A DNA stretch of 64,000 nucleotides, taken from the NCBI GenBank assembly GCA_940671915.1, contig CALNVZ010002100.1, positions 2,815,394 through 2,879,393 of the forward strand. Reading direction: 5' to 3'. Below, piece after piece: positions 37,086 to 64,000 of this stretch. The position numbers and the translations under genes are program-made. The notes under the pieces are model-generated. The model ran no database searches. It was not told the DNA's origin and saw nothing but the letters and a program-made list of their open reading frames with translations. The first letter of the stretch is position 1; every line of letters begins with the position of its first letter. The DNA comes from Paracentrotus lividus. Taxonomy: Eukaryota > Echinodermata > Echinoidea > Camarodonta > Echinidae.

Positions 37086-38153
37086 TCACCTTTCAGGACT
37101 TTGTTTCAAACAATAAAATTTGGAGCTATTTAAAGGCCTCTCTGAATGAATGAACACTCTATAAATCACTCTTAAATGCCCTTGTCATAACATCTTGAAT
37201 ACTAAATGGTAAATGGTTACCATAGACTTTCATTAATGAAGATTGTAAGTCCAATCTCTCTTCAACAAGAAGCAATAAATATACAGTATATAATATTTTG
37301 GCATTGCATGATTTAAAGGCTACCATCAATATCAAAGGTTCTTCCTATCACTATGCCATGAAAACAGTCAATGTGAAATTGAAATTCATGAAGTGAAAAT
37401 CTAAGACAAAATTTTCTGAGATTAGTACTATAAAATAGCAGCTATATTTGTATCTTATAATACTGAAAGTTATTTTTAAACTGTATATTGTTTATCTAAA
37501 ACATGCATTAATAGCCAGTGCAATTCTATACGCGGTGTGTTTACATTTTTGGTGTAGATCCAACCCAACAAATTGAATTCTGTAAAATGGATTTGGGTGA
37601 CATTTCTTATCCTGAAATAGATACAATACAATATTTGTTACGGTCCAAATTCAAGAATGAAAGTTCATATTTCATAATTAATTGTAAAAGTGATAAAATC
37701 ATTGAGTTGGCTATTCATTTAATGCTAAACATGTATGTGTTTCATCATTTAATGGACTAATAGAAATAGTGCATTTCTGTGACATGTATACAACATAAAA
37801 GTCCATTAGGGTGTCAATATCTATACACATGAATCCACACGTAGATCAATGAATATCATTGATTTATACACAGAGATATTATATGTGGTTGATTACATAT
37901 CAACAGCCAAACAACCCTATTTCACAGCCCATCAACCGCATCACCGTTGGTGAGGCATCATGGCAACCGTAGTGAGGTGTCATAGCATCCATAGCAACAG
38001 TTATCCAATAGTATTGTTCATGCAATCAGTATTGAGATGTTCAAACTAACAATCCTTCATTATTACCACAGCTGCAGAGTCCACCAATTTCCACTGATCA
38101 TCTTCATACATGTATGTTTGTCTCGTATTGTTCTTTGTCTCGAAATGTTCTGA
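37086..38153. other. Probable DPP8/9 3' UTR / downstream region
   Basis: Sequence immediately downstream (on the - strand) of the DPP stop codon. No ORF with homology and no clear poly(A) signal could be chosen from several AT-rich candidates. Confidence 0.4.
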
Positions 38154-55756
<17,603 letters not shown>

Positions 55757-55805
55757 GGTTTCCAACTATTTCACTTGAAGGGAGACAATGAAGTGGGATT
55801 AAAGG

Positions 55806-56180
55806 GTGGGTGTTAATATGACTGTCAGCAAATAGGAGTGACCATTCATCTGTGAACTCTTCAAAGCCAGGCTATATCAACTTTTGTATAACTACCAAAA
55901 AATAATAATAATAATATTTAGTGCTTACAAGCGCATTTCATCATTATTCGCAATACTAATGCGCTTTACATGTTTACACAATTACAGAAATAAAAGTGTG
56001 CATATCAATATGATTGTCAGTAAACAGGAGTGACGATTCAGCTGTGAACTCTTCGAAGCCAGGCTATATCAACTTTTGTATAATTACCAAATAATAATAA
56101 TTACATTTAGTGTTTACATAGCGCATTTCATCACTATTCGCAATACCAATGCACTTTACATGTTTACAGAAATAATCATG
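55806..56180. repeat. ~190 bp tandem duplication containing a SINE tail
   Basis: Bases 55806-55995 and 55996-56180 share GTGAACTCTTC(A/G)AAGCCAGG, ATATCAACTTTTGTATAA, an (AAT)n tract and GCGCATTTCATC. The copies differ by a few percent. It lies just upstream of the DPP start codon, probably in a 5' UTR intron. Confidence 0.85.
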
Positions 56181-56916
56181 CTTATCAAAAGTAAGATAAA
56201 TGTCTAGAAAACAAAATAAATTGATATACAAAGTAAACATACAAATATTAACACACATATATAAATGAATAACATTCTACTCGATGGAACCTCTTTGGAA
56301 ATCTCTTCCATTGCATAAATAATCTGTCATATCTCATGCAATGTATTACAATGTAAGTTTAGGCAGCCTTCTATTGATACACTAGCACTGACAACCTCCA
56401 AGGCTTACTCAATATTCAAATGAAGAGGTTGATATGAACTAAATTACACATAAACCTTGAACTCTCATTCAAGACTATTTCCAGTAGATCTGTTAATAAT
56501 AAATTAAATGGAATTTAATGAAATATAATCGGATTGAAACAAAGGTAATGAAATTAAATGTAATCTAATTAAAATTAATTAAAATTTAATCTTTAGTCTG
56601 TCTTGTTACATGTACATGTACATGTTGATCTATCACCCAATAATGGGGAAATGTCTAACCTTGGCTTCACATTCATTTACATAAACTAGAAACACTGTTG
56701 GGCATCTACATGTAAGAAGTGAATTATTTGATTTACAAATACAATGTATCCCTGCATCACACTATGAATAAAACAGGGTCAAGTTAACCCCTTGAAGACT
56801 CAGTCGTGGTTGTGAAGCATTGTTGCCACAAAACATTTTCATTTGAAATAAAGACACCCATTTATATACTATCAAGGTTTTATGATATAAATCATACAAG
56901 GTTTTCATTTATTTAT
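56181..56916. other. Non-coding stretch, nothing recognised
   Basis: AT-rich sequence with a GTACATGTACATGTACATG simple repeat near 56608-56624. Confidence 0.5.
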
Positions 56917-57336
56917 GGGTCATTCCATGGGGTTGGGGCAAATTTTTCATGCAATGTCCATGTAACCGAGGTATCAACTTTTGCAGTTCACCATGAAGAT
57001 CAATTCAGATGTGGTTAAGTTTTGAGCTGTCAATGAAAAATTGCTCTCTTTTCTCAGTAATAGACATTAAAATTGGAAATCTTTTATGGATTTCAAGCAA
57101 CAGGCATACAAAAAATCTACCATCGTTACAGGGACATCATATTGTTTTTACATGGACAAGAAATTTTCATGAGTCAAATTGCAATATGCCATAGTCTTTG
57201 AGAAATAATACTGGATGGGACCCCATTTTTTTGCTCATTAATGCCATTGTTGGAATATATTTGCCTGGTTTGAAAAAGATATGGATTTGGAGTTGCGGTA
57301 TGTCACAAAAATTGCCCCAACCCCGTGGAATCACCC
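56917..57336. mobile_element. 420 bp MITE with 4 bp target duplication TTAT
   Basis: The left end GGGTCATTCCATGGGGTTGG is mirrored by the right end CCAACCCCGTGGAATCACCC, and the pairing continues inward (GGGGCAAATTTTT and AAAAATTGCCCC). TTAT lies directly outside both ends. No transposase ORF. Confidence 0.88.
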
Positions 57337-57671
57337 TTATGTAATAAAGAGTGACACAAACAGTCAACAAGAAGGGTATAAAATTTTTTAACTCCATAAT
57401 TATGCAAGCATGCTCGAGCAACCTCGTTTGTATACCAAAGACACCGCTAAGTACTGTTTGTACGAACAAGATTTATTTGCATATGGTAAAGTGATACTGA
57501 CAACAAAATTGAGACTCGTCACTTTAAATAGCTTTGGTAAGTCCTCATTTTCGCTATTTTTGTATCATTTCCGAATGAATTGGAACATTCGATATCAGTA
57601 TCCCGTGGTACTACATGTGTTTTATCGGCGGCCAACCGGCATGTATTTTGTGAAGGTGAGTCTTGCGGCTT

Positions 57672-57955
57672 AGCTTGCCCTAATATTCTCCATTTTGGCA
57701 AAGATTGACAGTTTATTTATGAGCTTACGCATTCCGAAGAAAGAGCTACGTGAGAGAGAGGGGAAGATCAAAAGACATGATCGTTCATGCTAAGCCCAGC
57801 TGTTTTGCTTGCCCAAATATTCTCCATTTTGGCAAAGATTGACAGTTTATTTATGAGCTTACGCGTTCAGAAGAAAGAGCTACCGGTACGTGAGAGAGAG
57901 AGGGGAAGATCAAAAGATGCGATCGTTTGTGCTACATGTAAGCCCAGCTAAGCCC
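57672..57955. repeat. ~135 bp tandem duplication
   Basis: Two copies share ATATTCTCCATTTTGGCAAA, GATTGACAGTTTATTTATGA, GAAGAAAGAGCTAC and GGGGAAGATCAAAAGA. The second copy ends in a short AAGCCCAGCT tandem. No coding role. Confidence 0.88.
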
Positions 57956-58879
57956 AGCTACAGTTTCTGTCAAAGTTTGATGCACACACGTTGCATAAAT
58001 ATGAATTGAGGGATGAGCTTCACGCAATTAGCCAATTAGAACAGTTACCAACTTGATCAGAGGCTATATTTCATTCTGTAAAAGATTGCTAGATATCATT
58101 TTGAAGTGTGTTCTCTTTTTTTGTTTTTAATCCTCTGTAAATGTATACAACAGGTTAAAATAATCACATACAAAATTAAGGCTTGCATTCACTTTTTATA
58201 TTTTTCAATTCAATTTTCAATTTTAACCTCAACAATCCATTTTGATATAAAACAAACTGTGAAAATGATTAATTAATAATGCTTTTCAGCAAGTTTTATT
58301 TACTGCCCTGAAAATTAATAATTAACCATTGTTTAAAATTCCAAAAGTAACTGCAGTTGAACTGCGTGAAAGATGAGTTATTGCACAGACGTTCCTTGAA
58401 GAAGTACACGTACGGGCACTTTCATGTTTTGATACACAAAATGACAAGCCCGTCTTGAAATCATTAAAAATTTGTTCTTGATTCCCTTGAAAATAATTTC
58501 TTGAAATAATTTTGTTTTAATTGATCATCACAATATATAGATCTAGTATGAAATACTTTTGATGAATCTTCAAATAATATTTTAATTTTTATTAAAATTA
58601 GGGTAAAAATTTAGGTGTGCAGACACAGGCACTTCCTTCCGCTTCATAACCATACCTTCTTGTGAAACTTGATGCCCAGCTCAGACTCGGCTGCCTCTTC
58701 TTGCCCCTTTTGGTTTTAAATTACAATTTTTCTCAAAATTTTCTGATATGAGATGTAGATATATCTGCCTAATACTCTTAAGGATATAAGGAATAACATA
58801 AAATCTTATTTCACATGAATACATCAATATTTCTTGCTTATTTTATGTGAAATCTGAGACGGGACACAGTTTTTACAAC
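57956..58879. other. Non-coding stretch, nothing recognised
   Basis: AT-rich, probably 5' UTR intron of the DPP gene. No ORF or ordered repeat. Confidence 0.5.
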
Positions 58880-59230
58880 GCAGAGCCACTCTACGAACTA
58901 CATGTACATCGCCGTGTAAAGCCTAATCAGCGGGAGCACACCCCCGCAGCTTTCGGCGGCTTGACCAAAAGACGACAACCTCAATCTCTGCTCTAGTCCG
59001 ACTCCAAAACTATCAAATTCTTTGACTTACCTTCCACGTTTTTCTCTATTTAAGGGACTCGTAGGATATGAAAAAGTTGTCTGATTTAACATCCATAAAA
59101 AGATCTGAAAGATAAACTGTTATATCACAGCGAAGTCACTATTCCGGTACAGCCATTCACAGCTCCCCCAAAGCCGAGTATGGAAATTTCTTGTTGTATT
59201 AAATGCTACGCGTAGCGGCTAGCGCTACTA
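58880..59230 (-). promoter_or_regulatory. Candidate DPP8/9 promoter and 5' UTR exon
   Basis: On the reverse strand a good donor (GAAGGTAAGTC) occurs at 59030/59031, so a non-coding exon could run from about 59190 to 59031. The region is richer in CG than its surroundings and holds a CTACGCGTAG palindrome at about 59201-59212. Placement upstream of the coding start fits the need for a leader exon, because a pyrimidine tract and TTCAAG acceptor precede 55782. This is an inference only. Confidence 0.35.
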
Positions 59231-60240
59231 AGAAAAAAAAATGGTGAAAGGCCAATACAGTATTCCGTGCATGTGCGATGACATTTTTTTAAACGTAGGA
59301 TACAAAAGATTACCCCCCCCCTCCCGCCCCCCCCCCTGCCGATTCTGATCCTTCGACACATTCCTTATATGCCATAATTTGTATTTTTATGTTTTTATAT
59401 GCCGCTTATATGATTAAATTGAATTGAGTGGAATTTTTCATTAAAAAAAAGAAAACATGTTACAAGCATCAACATGAACATATACAAAATTAGAAAACAT
59501 TATGGAAATGGGTGGGATCATAGAAAAGTTTTTTGGGAAAAAAAAGGAAAGATCCCCCCCCCCCTCTAAACTATTACATTATCTACGTTATCCCGCGCCT
59601 GATAAGACTTTGGCGCTCCTGCACTTTTCATATGAGATGGCTAAAAAGCATCTGGTCGCATTTTTATCATTTTTATATAAAAGCTCTTCTGGCGCGGCAA
59701 TAAATCCCCTGGGACATGCACGTAATCCGGGGGCCGACGGGTCCATGGTGCCGGGAAGGCTAGAATGGGGGGGGGCCAAAGTTAAGGGGAAGAAAAGAAT
59801 AGAAATAAGAAAGACAAGAAAATATAAATGGAGGGAAGGGAAAGGGAAAAGAGGGTCGGGAGAGAGAGAAAGAGAGAGAGAGGGGGGGGGAGAGAAAAAA
59901 GAGGGGGAAAGTCAAAAATAGTGGGAGGGGACTACAAATTTTTCTTAAAAATTAAGGGTCAAATCTATTTCTAACTAAGGGGCCACCGACTTGACTTAAT
60001 TGGAACAAATTTAAGGGGACGCCAAATATTGGTCTTAAACTTATTGGGCGCCGAATTGGTATTATAAAATTAGAGAGGGTCTCAAATTAGTAAATTTGAT
60101 TTCAATCTTAGGGGCACCGAATTGATCTTAAACTTATTAGGGGGCAAAAATGATCCCTACTCGGGGGGGGGGGGGGGGGGTGCGCCAAATTCTAAACCAA
60201 TTGGACTTAACTTACAACTCGGTGTTCCGAATTGTACGTA
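59231..60240. other. Low-complexity stretch with G, C and GA runs
   Basis: C runs lie at about 59312-59337 and 59556-59566, G runs at 59766-59775 and 60163-60180, and GA-rich sequence at 59790-59915. Phrases such as GGGGCACCGAATT recur at 60000-60140. The 139-codon ORF across it is driven by these biased tracts. Confidence 0.6.
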
Positions 60241-60530
60241 ATTTCCTATATACCTGGATGTTCGTTTGTCCGAAACATGAAAAAGGGGGGTTTCGTTGTA
60301 CCAAACATTTTGAAGTAATTAATCATCCAAAAATATAGGGTTCAATCATTCGTCCCAAAGCGAAATGGAGTTCGTTGTTCCAAAGGTTCTTTTTTCCAAC
60401 GGATCATTCGTTCAAAAATGAAATAGGGTTCATTCGTCCAAAAATAAAATAAGGTTTATTCGTCTGAAAATGAAATAGGGTTTATCTGCCACCAGGAATA
60501 AAATGAAATAAGGTTCGTAAATCAAAAACC
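60240..60530 (+). repeat. ~30 bp degenerate minisatellite
   Basis: Repeated phrases of the type AAATGAAATAGGGTTCATTC followed by GTCCAAAAAT recur about eight times with many changes. Confidence 0.65.
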
Positions 60531-60890
60531 TGAATATATAACCTGGCTGTTTAAAAAAATAATATGTAGTTAATAATCCATGGTTTTATTTGCATTTCTG
60601 TCTTAGGGAATTTTATGCGGATTATTTGATGGACAAATTAGAGCTCCTGCTCAAATGCTTCGCGCTCGCATTTATTATCATTTTTTTTTCAGTGGAAATA
60701 CACCATATTCATGCATATTCTTCCACAAACTCGCCATTTAAATGGGCTTTAAATTCCTTCTTTTCATGGAATTAAAACTCCCAAAGTATTTTTTTTTTTC
60801 AAGATGGGCTTCAAATAAATGCTTCACTAAAATTATTCAACATGCATTTTAGTCTATGTTCCCCTTCTACTATTCGTACGTTGGCCATAA

Positions 60891-60966
60891 GGGACGTACC
60901 ATTAGACACCCAGGGGTGCTTGAAGTTAGGGTTGATGCAAAAAAAAAATCCTTTCTTCTTTAGACA

Positions 60967-61018
<52 letters not shown>

Positions 61019-61187
61019 GTCATAGTTGCAATCAAGGGAACTATTTTGATGGTGAGTCAAGTTTTTTTTTTTTGTCAGTGGACCAATTTTTTTTTATTTT
61101 TTACTCTGATGGTGAGTCATTTTTTTTTTCTTGGTGGCCGGGGGGGGGGGGACTTCCAGCCCCCCTGGATATCTAATGGTGCGTCCC
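60891..61187. mobile_element. ~297 bp MITE with 3 bp target duplication TAA
   Basis: The left end GGGACGTACCATTAGACACC is mirrored by the right end GATATCTAATGGTGCGTCCC. TAA lies outside both ends (60888-60890 and 61188-61190). The interior includes a 46-base T run and two GATGGTGAGTCA copies. A three-base TAA duplication fits a PIF/Harbinger-type insertion. Confidence 0.82.
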
Positions 61188-62380
61188 TAAGGTGTCATCA
61201 TGTTTCCTCGACCTTTTCTTGGCACCTTATGTTCATTACTACTTCAGAATTTCTTTGGGAAAGGTTTTAACGAAATATATAAACACTTTTAGGAGAAATA
61301 TGAAACAGCTTCATGATTCCGTTCACTGATAATCCCGGCCAACTAAATTTTAATTTTTGGATGTGGTCTTCCACTGATCTTGAGAATGAAAAAGGGACAA
61401 ACTTTCCCATTCACAGGTAAAAAAAAAAAAAAAATGATTGACAACTCTATGAAAATCTCACAACCTACAAAAAGGGTTTTTATTTTCAATTTAGGGGGTG
61501 TAGCCAATTAATTATGGCCAGGATTTTATAGGACTATTACTTAAAAAAAAAATAATAAATGAAAAATACAACGGCTCGCTTTCTCATCATTTTGATGGAC
61601 AAATTTCAATAACTGCTCATTATGACAAGTTTATGATACTTGATTCATAAGAAGCTAAACAAACCTGAAACCCTAAATGTGCTTAAAATTATATGCCTTA
61701 TGGTTATTAGGGAGAGAAAAGTTCTCGCTCTCGCTTCGCGCTAGCATTTGTACTTTTTATAGGGGTAATACATCAAATTCATGGGGATTTTTTCCCCCAG
61801 GAAAATGCTACTTTGAAACGAAATGAACAAAAATGGGCTTCAAAAGCTAAAGAATTTAACTTCCTAGAATGGCTTCATACAAGTTCATAATAAAATCTTG
61901 AAACATGCATTTTAGCCGTAGACCTATGTTGGCCTGGTTTTGTTTGTTGTTTGTTTTTTAGTTCAAGTTTTCTTATGAAAATGTTTATGGCACGTTTCCT
62001 TAAAACAAACCATGCGAGCGCGAAGTGCGAGAGGAAATTTTTCTAACAGAGTGACTTGAAAAATTGGGTTTCTAACTTACAATATTTTTATAGGCTACAT
62101 CCCCTTTAAATATTTAAATGATAGTATTTTTACCGAAGGGTGAAAAATTAAACAAAATTTTTATTTTGCTCAACACATCATGAAATCAGACACAATTTGA
62201 GAAATGAAGATAGATTTCTTTAAAAAATTTATTGAAATATTTTACATCCTGATAAAGAGGTTAAAAAAAAAAATTACAAACAAGCATTGATAACAAATTT
62301 TTAGCACTTCAGTCCACTTCTCTTATAATGAGTACGTATACTTTGAGATGCTATAACAAGTCAGTTCTCCCGATCTCAAT
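61188..62380. other. Non-coding stretch, nothing recognised
   Basis: AT-rich with short phrases (GGCTTCAA, CATGCATTTTAG) also seen at 60600-60850, suggesting a weakly repeated larger unit. No gene. Confidence 0.45.
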
Positions 62381-62384
62381 TTTG

Positions 62385-62745
62385 TCTACCGTATAGGTCC
62401 ATATTCCGAACCGAATCCTGTGTTTGTATGAGTCGCAAGTTTCTGCAAAACTATTGTGTGATTTTTCTTTGCTGATGCACCAGTCAACATCGGCCAAAAG
62501 GATAGCACAATAGCTCCGCGCGAACTTCAACTCATAGGCCCATATTCTGCTATGAAGACTGAGTTTTTATGCATCTCAAGTAAGTGCAAAGCTATTGCGC
62601 CCGGTTGTGCGATAATTTTGGCTGATGCGGATCGCACAATAGCTTTGTATGAACCTGCGACGCATACAAACTCAGCCTTCATAGCAGAATATGGACCATA
62701 CAAACTCAGTTTTCAGTTCAGAATGTGTTTACTAATACTGAGATT
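62385..62745. mobile_element. Nested small MITEs; intact one at 62537-62697
   Basis: GGCCCATATTCTGCTATGAA at 62537 is mirrored by TTCATAGCAGAATATGGACC ending at 62697, with ATA duplicated on both sides. Fragments of a related element (GGTCCATATTCCGAACCGAA at about 62395 and ACAAACTCAGTTTTCAGTTC after 62700) surround it, which suggests insertion into an older copy. The end sequence GGCCCATATT is shared with the 14228-14944 element. Confidence 0.75.
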
Positions 62746-62944
62746 TCATCATAATCCTGATGAGATCTTGGTCCCAATGACCTCAATCTAACAGGAGTGG
62801 ACTGTACATGTACATCACCATGTGTCAAACACAAGAACATACAAGCTGGTCTACAAGTCCACTCCAGACATCAGATGTGTCTAATTTTATATCATTTTCA
62901 CCACATCTCGGATTAGCTGTTTGGGATTGAATTAAAGCAGCAGT

Positions 62945-63135
62945 GGACTGTGCCACCTAAAACTTCATAGGGCCACCTAAAATAAACCTAAAACTCTATT
63001 GAACCATGTGGATTGCATACCCACATGTGGCCATGGCGCAATGGCCACCTGAAACTTTGTCGGGCCACCTAAAATTAACCCAATTCATTAAACCAAGTGG
63101 ATTGCATATTTGCATGGGCCCAATGGCCACCTGAA
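62945..63135. repeat. ~110 bp tandem duplication with GGCCACCT motifs
   Basis: The phrases GGGCCACCTAAAAT, CCA(T/A)GTGGATTGCATA and CAATGGCCACCTGAA occur twice. The copies are diverged. Confidence 0.75.
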
Positions 63136-64000
63136 GAAAGATTTTAATTGTGAGCATTCCTGTTCCACAATATGAACTAGAGGGGCCGTCAAAGGCGGCA
63201 GACCCACGCCTTGGTGGCGCTACAGAGTAGTTGTAATACTATGGGGTCAAAACTGAAATCTACATTATGTGTACTAACCCCGGATGATTTTGTCTTAACA
63301 CATGGCTTTACACAACTCGAAATTTATGTACTGAAAAAACGGGGACCCGAAAAAACATGACCCCTATGTCAGCGAATGTTAGCGAACGACCCAATCGTCT
63401 CCACGCTGACCTGTCCCCGGCCTATGTGTGACCGCACGTTTGTTAACCCTGCTCAAGGCCAGGTCACCGGCATTGGAGCTTCCTAAAAAGTAAAAAATCG
63501 CTTGGGATCCTTGCCGCACTATACACCACTGTGGTAGCGTGTCCCAGCGGAAGATGAATATTAATGTACTGATCATAAAAATAGTCTGCAAAACCTCCTA
63601 CCTTATGACCTGGCGAGAAGATGTGCTTTATACACCTTGTTTCGAAATTCAATAATGTTAGTGTTACGTTTGTGTGCGCATGGGATATGGGCTGGGGATA
63701 TGGCTGCCGCATTATTAAAGCGAACTCCTAAAATGTCATCTAGTATACTGCGCTTTACCTTTGGAAAAGACCAATTTAAGAGCTACTGCGCACTTGGACT
63801 TTTGGTGGGTTTGTTTGCGCTATCGCCACTGAGGCCCTCATCGCGGATAGGAAAAACTAGACGGTCCAGAGTAAAAACAAAAAGGTCACACAGAATCTGC
63901 AGGGATCAACCAATCATCACCTAAATCTAATCGATTCTTTCCTTTCACTATCCAAACAATCCCTGAAAATTTGGTGCAAATCCGTTCACCCGTTCTCTTG
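63136..64000. other. Edge region, no gene supported
   Basis: GC-richer than average. An open stretch at 63637-63924 contains an ATGGCTGCC start context, but the protein is not recognised and no splice site supports it. It might be the first exon of a neighbouring gene outside the window. The final phrase (AATTTGGTGCAAATCCGTTC) looks like a common dispersed repeat. Confidence 0.35.

Noticed and set aside
59502-59921. 139-codon ORF
   Set aside because: Its second half is GA-rich low complexity and the first half has no protein-like conservation pattern that I recognise.
63637-63924. 95-codon ORF at the window edge as a new gene
   Set aside because: The sequence is not recognised and there is no splice or homology support; it is noted only as a possible first exon.

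Overview
This is animal nuclear DNA: AT-rich, with spliceosomal introns bounded by GT and AG, dense in short inverted-repeat transposons, SINE-like tails and tandem repeats. Protein similarity and repeat style suggest a marine invertebrate deuterostome such as an echinoderm. That assignment is an inference, because no species-diagnostic marker was found.

Two protein-coding genes are recognisable and point towards each other. An LHFPL2-like tetraspan gene lies on the + strand. Its coding exons are 12741-13215 and 25803-26059, joined across a 12.6 kb intron, and encode 243 residues. A DPP8/DPP9-type dipeptidyl peptidase lies on the - strand. I resolved 17 coding exons between 55756 and 38154; they join without a frame break into 843 residues, with the catalytic triad at Ser710, Asp788 and His820. 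The two genes have no evident functional link. About 8.7 kb with no recognised gene separates the likely 3' end of LHFPL2 (about 29.48 kb) from the DPP stop codon.

Layout: 1-2.9 kb holds a diverged tandem duplication and a SINE-like tail. 3.8-8.33 kb is a 4.5 kb element with about 400 bp terminal inverted repeats (TIRs) and a decayed ORF. 8.33-8.65 kb is a CpG-rich patch that may be the LHFPL2 first exon. 8.7-12.7 kb has a palindromic repeat and a 746 bp MITE. 12.7-29.5 kb is LHFPL2 with several intronic elements and a tandem repeat starting at its stop codon. 29.5-38.1 kb holds a foldback element, microsatellites, a small MITE and a SINE. 38.15-59.2 kb is the DPP gene. 59.2-64 kb is low-complexity DNA, minisatellites and MITEs.

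The most interesting features are inside the DPP gene. Exon 7 has its splice acceptor and first ~52 coding bases tandemly repeated with a 90 bp period that stays in frame. Exon 10 is present as five tandem copies, three intact and two broken. One intron carries a 2.0 kb non-autonomous element with a 4 bp target duplication and seven copies of a 14 bp motif. Another intron carries a palindromic array of tRNA-like elements. I saw no defence system, CRISPR array, operon or functional RNA gene.
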